This document shows, piece by piece, positions 9,612 to 19,238 of a stretch of DNA of 64,000 nt. The notes beneath the pieces are model-generated. The model saw nothing but the letters and a program-made list of their open reading frames with translations. It was not told the origin of the DNA and ran no database searches. Made by a program: the position numbers and the translations under genes. The stretch is from assembly GCA_020061585.1 (NCBI GenBank), contig JAGUXX010000145.1, forward strand, positions 21,278-85,277, read 5' to 3'. Each line of letters starts with the position of its first letter. Position 1 is the stretch's first letter. Origin of the DNA: Betaproteobacteria bacterium (GTDB taxonomy: Bacteria > Pseudomonadota > Gammaproteobacteria > Burkholderiales > Thiobacillaceae).

Positions 9612-10767
9612 GGCGCGGAGACGCCAGCAAGCGTTGGAAGTGGTTCACGATGCGTTCGGCATTGCCGCGCCATGTGTAACCCGAGGCCTGGATGGCGTCG
9701 CGAGCCGCTTGGCCCAGGCGCTGGCGCAGGGCCGGGTCGTCGCAAAGCCGGGCCAAGGCCCGCTCCAGGTCGTCTGGGATGTCCGGGTCGAACAGCAGAG
9801 CGTTTTCGCCTTCGCTCAGGATTTCCATGAGATTCGGCACCCGGGGGGCAACGATGGCACGGCCCAGGGCCAGGTATTCGAACAGTTTAAGGGGCGACGC
9901 GTATTCCACCACGGCGGGTTGCAGGGCCACGTCGAAGGCGGCCACGTGGCCGGGTACCAGCTCCCGGGGCACCAGGCCAGTGAAGGTGACCCGGTCCGCC
10001 AGATTCAATTCCCGGGACAGGGCTTCCAGTTCGGCCCGAGCCGGGCCTTCGCCCACCACCAGCAGATGCACGTCTTCCCGGCCCTTGGTGCCCATCCAGC
10101 GGATGATCTTGTCCAGTCCATGCCAGGAACGCACGAATCCCGTGAACCCCAACACAGTGCGATGACTCAGGCCCAATTTTGCCTTGGCGGTAGCCGAGTC
10201 CGGCGGGGCGCCGAAGTGGGCCTCGTTGATGCCGTTGTGGATGACATCCATGCGTTCCCGGGGCACCCCCGCCCGTTCCAGATAGCCTGCCAGCACCTCG
10301 GTTACCGGCAGGCACATGCTGGCCCGCTTCCAGACGTGGGCCTGGGCGCGGCGGGCCAGATTCTTGAAGGCCATGCCATCGTAACGAGCCCGCTCTTCGG
10401 CGATGGGGGCGTTCACTTCCAGCAACAAGGGCAGTTTGTAGCGACGGCTGGCCCAGATGCCGGAAAACAGGTAAAGGTTGTAGCGCTCGTAAATGGCGTC
10501 GGGCTGGAATTCCCGGATGACGGCGGCCAGCTTGCGATAGGCATGGAAGGAATAGGCCATTTCCATCAGTTCATAGACGGCCTTGGGCAGGGCCAGTTTC
10601 AGACGGGACACCCAGCCGCCTTCGTGGCCGAATTCGCTGTCGTCATGGACGCCGGGTGACACCACCCGGACCTCGTGACCCAATTGGCGCAGGGCGAAGA
10701 TAATTTCTTCAACATGGACGTTTTGTCCATCCTTGGAGGCGATGCGATGGTGGTAGAGGATTTTCAT
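9604..10767 (-). CDS. Glycosyltransferase family 4
   Basis: MKILYHHRIASKDGQNVHVEEIIFALRQLGHEV ... GFTGFVRSWHGLDKII ... LKLFEYLALGRAIVAPRVPNLMEIL. Confidence 0.9.
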   Translation of the reverse strand: MKILYHHRIASKDGQNVHVEEIIFALRQLGHEVRVVSPGVHDDSEFGHEGGWVSRLKLALPKAVYELMEMAYSFHAYRKLAAVIREFQPDAIYERYNLYLFSGIWASRRYKLPLLLEVNAPIAEERARYDGMAFKNLARRAQAHVWKRASMCLPVTEVLAGYLERAGVPRERMDVIHNGINEAHFGAPPDSATAKAKLGLSHRTVLGFTGFVRSWHGLDKIIRWMGTKGREDVHLLVVGEGPARAELEALSRELNLADRVTFTGLVPRELVPGHVAAFDVALQPAVVEYASPLKLFEYLALGRAIVAPRVPNLMEILSEGENALLFDPDIPDDLERALARLCDDPALRQRLGQAARDAIQASGYTWRGNAERIVNHFQRLLASPRHG

Positions 10768-10782
10768 TGTTGCGCTTAGGGG

Positions 10783-11808
10783 TCAGCTACCAACGAGAAG
10801 CCGACTCTTTTCCTTGAATAGCATCTGGGCCGCCTTCACCGTCAACGCACACAGCACCGTGACCGCCAGGGTCAGGACAGCGAAAGACATGAAATTGCCC
10901 TCGTGGATGTAAGCGGGGAGCTGGAGTTTTGCGGAGAGTATCTTTTCCGCGGCAAGGAAGTAGCCGTGGAGGAAGTAAACGCCAAAGCTGGCATGAGCCA
11001 GGTAGGTCAGGCGGTTGCCCAGGGGTCGGTCGATGAGGTGAAGCAGGTAGATGAGATATACGCCGGTGGTGATCTTGAACAGGAAGTGCAGGAAGTGAGC
11101 CTCCTTGCCGGACTGGGCGCCCAACAGAACCATGACCAGGCACGCTCCCGCCAGTGCCCAGTTGTAGCGCTTGAGCAGGACCAGCAGATCATTGTGGTAC
11201 TTGCTGCACAGCATGCCGAGCATATACACCGGCAGCATGTACAGCGCCTTGCTAAAGGTGGCGTAGCGGCCATCCAGGCCGGTGTGGATAAGCAGGCCAT
11301 CTCGGCCAATGATGGCGGAGAGCAACAGCAGGGGGGGGAGTAGCCAGAGGTAGGCGAACCGGGATTTGTCGATACGCAGGAACGCCGGCGCCAGCAGATA
11401 GAACAGGCATATCATGGGAATGAACCAATAAGGTGCCAGGTGCTTGCCGGTCAGAAGGAACAAACCGGCCTGGATCAGGGGGCTGTGGTCGTAGAACCCG
11501 GCCCAGACGTTGTCCTGCCGCGCCACCAGAGTGAAGTACAGGAGCGCGGGGATGGACAGCACCAGGTAGGGCAGCACAACGAATTTCGCCTTGCTGAGCA
11601 GGTATTTGGATAACTTGAATCTTCCGGACAGATGCTGGAAGAGGAAACCAGCGATGAACACGAACCAGATACTGGTTTCGTTCAAGGCGAAGTTCAATCC
11701 GTTGAACACCAGCGAGCCTGGCGGCCAATGAAAGTTCTGTAGCGCGTGAGTAGCCACGACACCGATGATGGCGATGGCGCGATAGTTGTGGATGTGGTTG
11801 AGAAACAT
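10783..11808 (-). CDS. Acyltransferase family 3 (O-acetyltransferase-like) membrane protein
   Basis: MFLNHIHNYRAIAIIGVVATHALQNF... multi-TM acyltransferase_3 pattern. Confidence 0.85.
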   Translation of the reverse strand: MFLNHIHNYRAIAIIGVVATHALQNFHWPPGSLVFNGLNFALNETSIWFVFIAGFLFQHLSGRFKLSKYLLSKAKFVVLPYLVLSIPALLYFTLVARQDNVWAGFYDHSPLIQAGLFLLTGKHLAPYWFIPMICLFYLLAPAFLRIDKSRFAYLWLLPPLLLLSAIIGRDGLLIHTGLDGRYATFSKALYMLPVYMLGMLCSKYHNDLLVLLKRYNWALAGACLVMVLLGAQSGKEAHFLHFLFKITTGVYLIYLLHLIDRPLGNRLTYLAHASFGVYFLHGYFLAAEKILSAKLQLPAYIHEGNFMSFAVLTLAVTVLCALTVKAAQMLFKEKSRLLVGS

Positions 11809-11845
11809 GGTTTCGCGTCAGGGCTCGGGGCTCGTGCAGGGCTGG

Positions 11846-13744
11846 TCAGGCCGGCATGGCGTTCTGTTTCAGAAAGGCTTCAAACATCAGCAGACTCCAC
11901 AGGGCAGGGTTGTGGTCCCGGGTGCCGGCGATGTGTTCGTCGGCCATCTTGCGCAGTTCGATCATGTTGAAGATGCCGCTGTCAGCCAGGCGCGGCGAAT
12001 TCACGCAGTCCAGCAACTTCTGCTTGAGCGGCCCCCGAAACCACTCCGCCAGAGGAATGGAGAAGCCCATCTTGCGGCGATACATGATGTCGTGCGGCAG
12101 ATACGGTTCGAGCGATTTCTTCAACATGTACTTGCCCTCGGCGCCCTGGATTTTCAGCGAGGACGGCAGACCGGAGATCCATTCCACCAGTTTGTGGTCG
12201 AGGAACGGCACGCGCACTTCCAGCGCGTGCGCCATGCTGGCGCGATCCACCTTGGTCAGGATGTCACCAACCAGATAGGTTTTCATGTCGAGGTACTGCA
12301 CCTGACCGTAGATGTCGTCGCTGGGGTTATTGCGGTCATGCGCGCGCAGCACTTCGACTGCGTTGTAGCCGTTCAGACGCTTTTTGAAGCCGTCACTGAA
12401 CATGCGATTTCTCAAGCTGTCACTGCACACCGAAACGCCATGAAAGTAGCCGGCGACACTGTCGCGGCCCAGCGCCTCGAAGGTGGTCTTGGCGCGGAAG
12501 ATTTTAGGTGCCCAGTCGGCTTTCGGGTACAAGCGGCCCAGCGCGCCAAACAGTGGCATGCGCAACCCGTCCGGCACCGCGCGGCGCATCTTTTCCTCGA
12601 TGCCGTGCCAGCGGTAGCGTCGGTAGCCGATGAAATTCTCGTCGCCACCGTCGCCGGACAGCGCCACGGTAACGTCCTTGCGCGCCAGTTCGCAGACGCG
12701 ATAGGTCGGCATGGCGGACGAGTCGGCATAGGGCTCGTCGTACAGCCTGGCGAGTTCATCGACCAAGCCGATGTCGTCTGATTCCACGGTGTGGACATGG
12801 TGGTTGGTATGGTAACGGTCAGCCACTTTCTGCGCGTAGTCGGCTTCGTTGTAACGCGGATCACTGAAGGCGATGGCGCAGGTTTTCACCGGTTGCTCGG
12901 TCAACCCGGCCATCATGGCAACCACGGCTGACGAATCGACGCCGCCGGACAGGAAGGCGCCGAGCGGCACTTCCGCAACCATGCGTATATCCACCGCCTC
13001 GCGAAAGCGTGCGATGAATTCAGCGTTGGCGTCCTCAAGACTGATCGGGCTGTGCGCCTGAAACGGCACATCCCAATATTCCTCCGGCTTCGGCAGCGGC
13101 TTGCCGCGGCGGATCAACATGCGGTGACCAGGCGACAGCTTGCGCGCGGTCTTGTAGATGGTGCGCGGTTCCGGCACATAGCCGTAGCCGAAATAATCTT
13201 CCACTGCCTCACTATCGATGTCGCGCCGGAAACCGGGCCAGGCGGTCAGCGTTTTCAGCTCTGAACCGAACACCAGGAAACCGTCATCGGTGACCGCGTA
13301 ATGCAGCGGTTTCACGCCAAGGCGATCGCGCGCCATGAAAAAGACCTGCTGCTTGCGGTCCCACAAGGCAAAGGCGAACATGCCGCGAAAATGCTGCACG
13401 CAATCGACGCCCCATTGTTCCCAGGCATGCACGATGGTTTCGGTATCGGAGCGGGTGCGGAAAGTGTGACCCAGGGCGGTCAGTTCCGGAATCAGGTCGA
13501 CGAAGTTGTAGATCTCGCCATTGAACACCACCCAGACGCTGTCATCCTCGTTCGCCAATGGTTGCTGACCAGCGGCGATGTCGATGATCGACAGCCGGCG
13601 ATGCCCAAGGCCGAGACCGGGCTCCAGATGCAGACCGGCTTCGTCAGGACCGCGATGCCACTGGATGTCGTTGATGCGTTGCAGAACCTCCCGGTCGATG
13701 GGTCGTTGCTCGCGCAGGTCAAAAATGCCGGTTATGCCGCACAT
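11846..13744 (-). CDS. Asparagine synthase-like XrtA/PEP-CTERM system amidotransferase
   Basis: MCGITGIFDLREQRPIDREVLQRINDIQWHRGPDEAG (class II GATase) and GAFLSGGVDSSAVVAMMA (PP-loop). Confidence 0.92.
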   Translation of the reverse strand: MCGITGIFDLREQRPIDREVLQRINDIQWHRGPDEAGLHLEPGLGLGHRRLSIIDIAAGQQPLANEDDSVWVVFNGEIYNFVDLIPELTALGHTFRTRSDTETIVHAWEQWGVDCVQHFRGMFAFALWDRKQQVFFMARDRLGVKPLHYAVTDDGFLVFGSELKTLTAWPGFRRDIDSEAVEDYFGYGYVPEPRTIYKTARKLSPGHRMLIRRGKPLPKPEEYWDVPFQAHSPISLEDANAEFIARFREAVDIRMVAEVPLGAFLSGGVDSSAVVAMMAGLTEQPVKTCAIAFSDPRYNEADYAQKVADRYHTNHHVHTVESDDIGLVDELARLYDEPYADSSAMPTYRVCELARKDVTVALSGDGGDENFIGYRRYRWHGIEEKMRRAVPDGLRMPLFGALGRLYPKADWAPKIFRAKTTFEALGRDSVAGYFHGVSVCSDSLRNRMFSDGFKKRLNGYNAVEVLRAHDRNNPSDDIYGQVQYLDMKTYLVGDILTKVDRASMAHALEVRVPFLDHKLVEWISGLPSSLKIQGAEGKYMLKKSLEPYLPHDIMYRRKMGFSIPLAEWFRGPLKQKLLDCVNSPRLADSGIFNMIELRKMADEHIAGTRDHNPALWSLLMFEAFLKQNAMPA

Positions 13745-14874
13745 GTCAGATTCTCATAGATGGCCTGGTAAGCCGCAGCCGCCTTGTGCCAGGAAAACTC
13801 GTTTTCGATTCGCGCCCTTGCCGCGGCCCCCTCACGCTCGCGGCGCGCGGGGTCACGGGCATAGTCCGCCAAGATACGGGTAAGTGTATCGGCATCTCCG
13901 GGCGTCAACATGAGGCCTGAAATGCCTTCTTTGATCAATTCCGGCGTACCGCCCACCCGAGTGGCGATGATCGGCAAGCCGCTGGCCATGGCCTCAAGGA
14001 TGGTGTTCGAGATGCCTTCTCCCAATGATGGCAGCACAAAGATATCGAACGCCCGCAGCCAGTCGGCGGTATCGCTGCGGTCACCGGCGAAAAGCACCTG
14101 CGCGGCCATGCCGGCGGCATCGACCTGAGCCTGACATTCGGCGCGGGTAGGGCCGTCGCCGACAATGACCAGTCGCAACCCGGCGCGGTCGTCGGACTGA
14201 CGGCAAAGCTGAATGAAGGCGCGCACCAGGGTCGGATAGTCCTTGACCTTGACCATGCGACCGACGCTGCCGATGACGCAGGTTGCTCCGGCAAAAAATT
14301 CAGGCCGGCCAAGGTCCGGGCGGGCGCCACGGCGCGGGTGGAATCTATCCTGATCGACGCCGTTGTAGATCTGGTTCAGCCGGTCATCGGCTACATGCAC
14401 GGTATCATGCAGCCAACCGGCCAGATCCTTGCTGACCGCGATGTACTGGTGCACCACCCGCCGCGCGGCGCGGCGCATCAGGTTGTATTTCCAGTTGGTT
14501 CCGTCGATGTCGTACATGTCGCGGCCATGTTCGCCGTGCACGCGACCCTTGACCCCCCAGGCAGCGCCAACGAACTGGGCTTCCAGCGCGTTCAGGTTGC
14601 GGGTGTGCAGGATGTCCGGCCGTAGTTGCCTGAATAACCTGTACAGCTTGGGCATCCAGCTGTAATCATGCCCCTCGCGCTTGCCCAGATCGAAGAATTC
14701 GACCTGCTGCTCGGTAATGCGGTGACGGAATTCCGCATAGCCGCATTGGCAGATCACCACATGGCGAAAGCGCTCCGGCGGCATATGGTTGAACAGATTC
14801 ACCATGCCGTTTTCCATGCCACCGGTACCAAAGTGATAGACGACATGGGCAACAAGCGGACGCTGATCGGTCAC
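13732..14874 (-). CDS. TIGR03088-type PEP-CTERM/XrtA system glycosyltransferase
   Basis: PLVAHVVYHFGTGGMENGMVNLFNHMP... HTRNLNALEAQFVGAAWGVKGRVHGEHGRD; operon context. Confidence 0.88.
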   Translation of the reverse strand: MTDQRPLVAHVVYHFGTGGMENGMVNLFNHMPPERFRHVVICQCGYAEFRHRITEQQVEFFDLGKREGHDYSWMPKLYRLFRQLRPDILHTRNLNALEAQFVGAAWGVKGRVHGEHGRDMYDIDGTNWKYNLMRRAARRVVHQYIAVSKDLAGWLHDTVHVADDRLNQIYNGVDQDRFHPRRGARPDLGRPEFFAGATCVIGSVGRMVKVKDYPTLVRAFIQLCRQSDDRAGLRLVIVGDGPTRAECQAQVDAAGMAAQVLFAGDRSDTADWLRAFDIFVLPSLGEGISNTILEAMASGLPIIATRVGGTPELIKEGISGLMLTPGDADTLTRILADYARDPARREREGAAARARIENEFSWHKAAAAYQAIYENLTCAA

Positions 14875-15025
14875 GGCGCGCTGCTGCCCGAATCAGGCAT
14901 CCGATAAATGGACTGCGGCGGTCCATTTGCGGCCGACGATTCCAATGTCCGACAGGCGCCTGGTGTGGCGTTGCTCAGAGTGAACGGTGAGACGCCAGCC
15001 CGGCACCAATAGCGTGATGCCATGT

Positions 15026-16246
15026 TCATGCTCTGATTTCCCCGTTCAACCATGCATCAACCGTTTTCAGGCTGGACGCCCAACTGTAATCCGTCACCAC
15101 CCGATGCCGCGCGGCCCGACCGCAGTCAAACCCGCGCAATACCCGATCGATGGCTGCCGCGAAATTCACCGAACCGTCGGCACGCAGGATTTCCTCGTCA
15201 ACTTTGGCGGCTATTCCTTCCAGCGCCTGCGGACTCGATACGACGGTTTTTGCCATCGCCATCGCTTCCAGCACCTTGTTCTGGATACCCCGCGCAATAC
15301 GCAACGGGGCGACCACCGCCGCGGCGTGAGCAAGATAGGGACGGACATCCTCGACCCTTCCGGTGACGCTTACCGCTTCTGATTCAAGCGCGCGCACTTC
15401 GGCGCCGGGGCGGCCCCCAACGATGCAGAACAGCACATCGGGATACGCGCGGCGAACTTCCGGCATGACTTCCCGAGCAAACCAGACGACCGCGTCGATA
15501 TTCGGCCAGTAGTCCATCGCCCCGGTGAATGCCAACACCCGCCGACCTTCCGGATAGGGGTTGGGATAGACCGCATCGGGAGTGAAATAGTCGGCATCCA
15601 CCCCATTGTTGAAATACCCGATCTTGGCGGCGGATTCCGGCGCCAGTTCGCGAAAGTCGGCCGCTTCGGCATCGGAGACGAACAAGCCGCCGTCGAAACC
15701 GGCGGCCACCTTGCGCTCCCACTCCAGCATCCGGCGGCCTTCGCGACGATACAGCCAGGACATCGGCCAAGCCTTGGTCTCGGCATACTGTAGCCATTTG
15801 TCGGAATCGATATCGACGAAATCCATGATTCTCGGAATATCGCGCACTTGCATGACAAACTGCGCCATGGCCGAGGAATACACCACCACCGCGTCCATGC
15901 CGTCAGCCAATTTCGCCGCGACCCACGCGGACAATTCGGCGTCGCGGTAATACGGCAGAGTCAAGGCTTCTCCGGTGAATAGGCCAACCAGTGAACGGTA
16001 TTTGCGTGACGCGGGCTGAATCGCCCGCAATTTCACGTCGGCACACAAATCCTGCAACACCTGGATATGTCGCCAATCGTCGGGATCATCGACAAACGCG
16101 CCCAAATGCACTTGCCAATCTTCAGCCAGATGGCGCAGCAAATGCCAGGAGCGTATCTTGTCTCCCTTATCCGGGGGATAAGGGATGCGATGCGAAAGGA
16201 AAAGCAGGTTACGCATCGATTTTTCGCAAACCGAACCAGGCATCAA
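15026..16246 (-). CDS. TIGR03087-type PEP-CTERM/XrtA system glycosyltransferase
   Basis: MRNLLFLSHRIPYPPDKGDKIRSWHLLRHLAEDWQVHLGAFVDDPDD. Confidence 0.9.
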   Translation of the reverse strand: MMPGSVCEKSMRNLLFLSHRIPYPPDKGDKIRSWHLLRHLAEDWQVHLGAFVDDPDDWRHIQVLQDLCADVKLRAIQPASRKYRSLVGLFTGEALTLPYYRDAELSAWVAAKLADGMDAVVVYSSAMAQFVMQVRDIPRIMDFVDIDSDKWLQYAETKAWPMSWLYRREGRRMLEWERKVAAGFDGGLFVSDAEAADFRELAPESAAKIGYFNNGVDADYFTPDAVYPNPYPEGRRVLAFTGAMDYWPNIDAVVWFAREVMPEVRRAYPDVLFCIVGGRPGAEVRALESEAVSVTGRVEDVRPYLAHAAAVVAPLRIARGIQNKVLEAMAMAKTVVSSPQALEGIAAKVDEEILRADGSVNFAAAIDRVLRGFDCGRAARHRVVTDYSWASSLKTVDAWLNGEIRA

Positions 16247-17277
16247 CCCAGATTTCGGACGATGAACGGCCCGATAAAATTAGCCACGGGTAACGGCAAA
16301 TGCTGCCAAGCCTTGATGAACAACTGGTATTTTGGGTTGTTGGGATTGTTCTCCGGTAGCCGCTCAGCCTTCACCAACTGGTAACGGTAGTGCAGCAGCT
16401 TCGGTTCGAATCCCCAGTTGCGCTTGAAGTCGTAAGGTCCGGTGCCGACCTTGCTGCGACCATAGTCGAAGATGCGTACACCACGTTCGCAGGCGCGCCG
16501 CATCAATTCCCAGTACTTGAAATCGTTGGCGGCCAACGCCCGCGCGGCCAAGGCATCGCCGGCATAGTAAGGCAGCACTTCATCGCGGAAGTAAAAACTC
16601 ATCACGCCGCTGACCACCTGAGCGTCGGGACCGCGCACCAGCATCACCTCGCAGTCGGCGCCGAATACCTCGCGCAGCAACGCAAAATAGCGTTTCGGCA
16701 TGGCCGGCGTGCCATGGCGTCGCACATTGTCGGCATACACGGCAAAAAACCCGTCCACGCCGGACTCCAGATCAATACTCAGCCCGTTCTTGATGCCCTT
16801 GCGCACCATGGCGCGCTGTTTGCGGGGAATCGCCGCCATGTTCTTTTCCACGTCGGGATCGATTTCCTTGCGGAAGGTCACATACAGCTCGCTGCCTGGC
16901 CAATCGGCGTGCGCCGGCACATCGCGATCACGGTACTCCAAATGGCCGACGCCCAACTCGCGCGCCAACGATTGCGCGCGCTGGTCCAGAACTTCGCGCG
17001 CCTGGGAAGTTGCCGCGGCGATGCCGCCATATACGCAAAACGGACTGGAGATCAGCGCATGGCCGAACAATCGACTCTTGATTTCAGCCAGCGGCAGCAC
17101 GCCCTCGATCACGCCATCCCGCTCGGCCAGCAGAAAATGCGTGCGATGACCGTAAGCCTCCCGAATCACCCTGCGCCAACCATAGCGATGGAAAAAAGTC
17201 GCTTCCGGCAACGTCAGCACGAAAGCATCCCAGGCGCCGGCATCGACCTCATCGGCAAGACGGACAATCAAGTTCAT
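16243..17277 (-). CDS. FemAB-family XrtA/PEP-CTERM system-associated protein
   Basis: FFHRYGWRRVIREAYGHRTHFLLAERDG... GVRIFDYGRSKVGTGPYDFKRNWGFEP; operon context. Confidence 0.9.
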   Translation of the reverse strand: MNLIVRLADEVDAGAWDAFVLTLPEATFFHRYGWRRVIREAYGHRTHFLLAERDGVIEGVLPLAEIKSRLFGHALISSPFCVYGGIAAATSQAREVLDQRAQSLARELGVGHLEYRDRDVPAHADWPGSELYVTFRKEIDPDVEKNMAAIPRKQRAMVRKGIKNGLSIDLESGVDGFFAVYADNVRRHGTPAMPKRYFALLREVFGADCEVMLVRGPDAQVVSGVMSFYFRDEVLPYYAGDALAARALAANDFKYWELMRRACERGVRIFDYGRSKVGTGPYDFKRNWGFEPKLLHYRYQLVKAERLPENNPNNPKYQLFIKAWQHLPLPVANFIGPFIVRNLG

Positions 17278-18155
17278 GTGTTGGTCGAAGACTTCAGTTC
17301 AGCGGCATAGACGCGGTCCGCGCGCCCCCATGCGAAATCCTGGCAGAGACGCTCAAGCTTCATCTCCATCCGGCCTAGATTGACATAATGGCGAAACCGG
17401 CTTTTCAACGGCGCCCCCGCTACGCGCGGTTGTCGCGGATCGATCTCCCAGGGATGAAAATAGAACATCGCCGGACGCTGGTCGTCGTGATTGACGCGCT
17501 TGATCAGCCAGTTGGAAGCCACGTAGGGCAGCAAGCGGAAAAACCCGCCGCCCGCCGCTGGAAAATTGCGACCGCGCCACTTGACGGTGGTCGGCGGCAT
17601 CTCCAGCAACGCGGCGCATTGCGCTGGACGATAGGGGAAACGTGGCGCGTCGGGCATGCCGTAGTGATCATGCGCGATGGGATAAATGCTGGAACTGTAA
17701 CGATGCCCGGTTTCGGCAAGCACATCGAGCGCCCACAGATTGCCGCCGGCGATCGAAAAACTCGGCGCCCGATAACCGATTACGACATTGCCGCCTATGT
17801 CCTCCAGCAGCGCCTTGGCCCGTGTCACATCGTCGCGGAACTCCGCCACCGTCATCGCGCTGGCGCGTTGATGACCATAACCATGACTGGCCAGTTCATG
17901 TCCTGCATCGACGATGTCGCGCACCATGCGTGGGTAGCGTTCGGCGATCCAGCCCAGGGTAAAGAATGTCGCCTTGATGTCGTGCCGCGCGAACAAGGCC
18001 AGGATGCGCTCGATGTTGCCCTCGACCCGACACGGCCAGCGCTCCCAGTCGGCGCGCGCGATGGTGTGCTCGAAAGCGCCGACCTGGAAGTAATCTTCCA
18101 CATCGACACTCATGACATTGGTGATTTGCGGCTGGCGTGCGGGCATGGCGTTCAT
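17274..18155 (-). CDS. XrtA system polysaccharide deacetylase (DUF3473 C-terminus)
   Basis: NVMSVDVEDYFQVGAFE ... ATFFTLGWIAERYPRMVRDIVDAGHELASHGYGHQR ... FYFHPWEIDPRQPRV. Confidence 0.93.
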   Translation of the reverse strand: MNAMPARQPQITNVMSVDVEDYFQVGAFEHTIARADWERWPCRVEGNIERILALFARHDIKATFFTLGWIAERYPRMVRDIVDAGHELASHGYGHQRASAMTVAEFRDDVTRAKALLEDIGGNVVIGYRAPSFSIAGGNLWALDVLAETGHRYSSSIYPIAHDHYGMPDAPRFPYRPAQCAALLEMPPTTVKWRGRNFPAAGGGFFRLLPYVASNWLIKRVNHDDQRPAMFYFHPWEIDPRQPRVAGAPLKSRFRHYVNLGRMEMKLERLCQDFAWGRADRVYAAELKSSTNT

Positions 18156-18213
18156 CGACCTCGGACGCGCTCATCTTGCGCGCGGCAAGACAGCGCGACC
18201 GCGCGGTCGCGGT

Positions 18214-19236
18214 TCATTCGTTTTCTTTCCCCGCCGTGACCGTATAAAGCACTTTGCGCACCAGCGGAATCAAGCGGTTGATCGAACGTTCCATGGACGC
18301 CAGTCGAACTTCAACATCCTCCGACAAGGCCATGGCGGAGGGCGCGGGTTGCGGCGCGTAGCCCTGCCCGACTTGTCCGAGCGTCGCGGGGGGCTGGCTC
18401 TGATGCGCGCGCGGTTCCTGATGATGCACTTCCTGACGCAGATCGCTGATGACTTCCTGCACCGCGGCGGAATCGAGCACATTGCGTTCTTCAAGATAGC
18501 CGAACAGCATCAGGCGGTCGCACAAGGTGTTGATGCGCCGCGGCACACCGGCGGAAAACTGATGAATGATGTCGAACGCGTCTTCGCTGAAAGTCGGATT
18601 GCCCTGCCAGCCGGCGGTGTTCAATCGATGCACGATGTACTGGATGGTTTCGGAGCGATCCAATGGACCGAGGTGATAGGAAGCGATTACCCGTTGCCGC
18701 AGTTGCAGCATCTCCGGACTTTGTATCGTGTCACGAAATTCGGGCTGCCCCAGCAGAAAGCTTTGCAGCAGCGATTTGTCGTTCTCGTGAAAGTTCGACA
18801 ACATGCGCAGTTCTTCCACCGCGCGCGGATCAAGGTTCTGCGCCTCGTCAACGATCAACAGCGGCCGCCGGTTCTGTCTGACCGCCAGCCGCAGATAATC
18901 TTCCAGACTCTTCAGCAGCGCCGATTTGGTCATCCCCTCGGCCTGCAAACCAAATGCCGCCGCCACACTGCGCAGCGTGTCATCGGCATCGAGTTGGGTG
19001 CTGACCAGTTGGCCGATCAGATAACTGCCGTTTTCCAGTTTTTTCAGCAGACTCTTGACCAGCAAGGTCTTGCCGGCGCCAACATCGCCGGTAATGACAA
19101 TGAAGCCCTCGCCCAACGACAAGCCATATTCGAGATAGGCGAAAGCGCGTTTATGACCCTTGCTGGCGAAGAAAAAACGTGGATCGGGATTAAGTTGAAA
19201 CGGTTTGTCGCGGAGTTGGTAATAACTTTCGTACAT
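18214..19236 (-). CDS. XrtA-associated ATPase (ExeA-like AAA)
   Basis: MYESYYQLRDKPFQLNPDPRFFF ... ITGDVGAGKTLLVKSLL (Walker A) ... LLIVDEAQNLD (Walker B). Confidence 0.93.
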   Translation of the reverse strand: MYESYYQLRDKPFQLNPDPRFFFASKGHKRAFAYLEYGLSLGEGFIVITGDVGAGKTLLVKSLLKKLENGSYLIGQLVSTQLDADDTLRSVAAAFGLQAEGMTKSALLKSLEDYLRLAVRQNRRPLLIVDEAQNLDPRAVEELRMLSNFHENDKSLLQSFLLGQPEFRDTIQSPEMLQLRQRVIASYHLGPLDRSETIQYIVHRLNTAGWQGNPTFSEDAFDIIHQFSAGVPRRINTLCDRLMLFGYLEERNVLDSAAVQEVISDLRQEVHHQEPRAHQSQPPATLGQVGQGYAPQPAPSAMALSEDVEVRLASMERSINRLIPLVRKVLYTVTAGKENE

Positions 19237-19238
19237 GG

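Noticed and set aside
18197-18212. Palindrome gcgaccgcgcggtcgc between the XrtA ATPase and deacetylase genes
   Set aside because: No T-tract, inside an apparently continuous operon; likely just GC-rich hairpin sequence.
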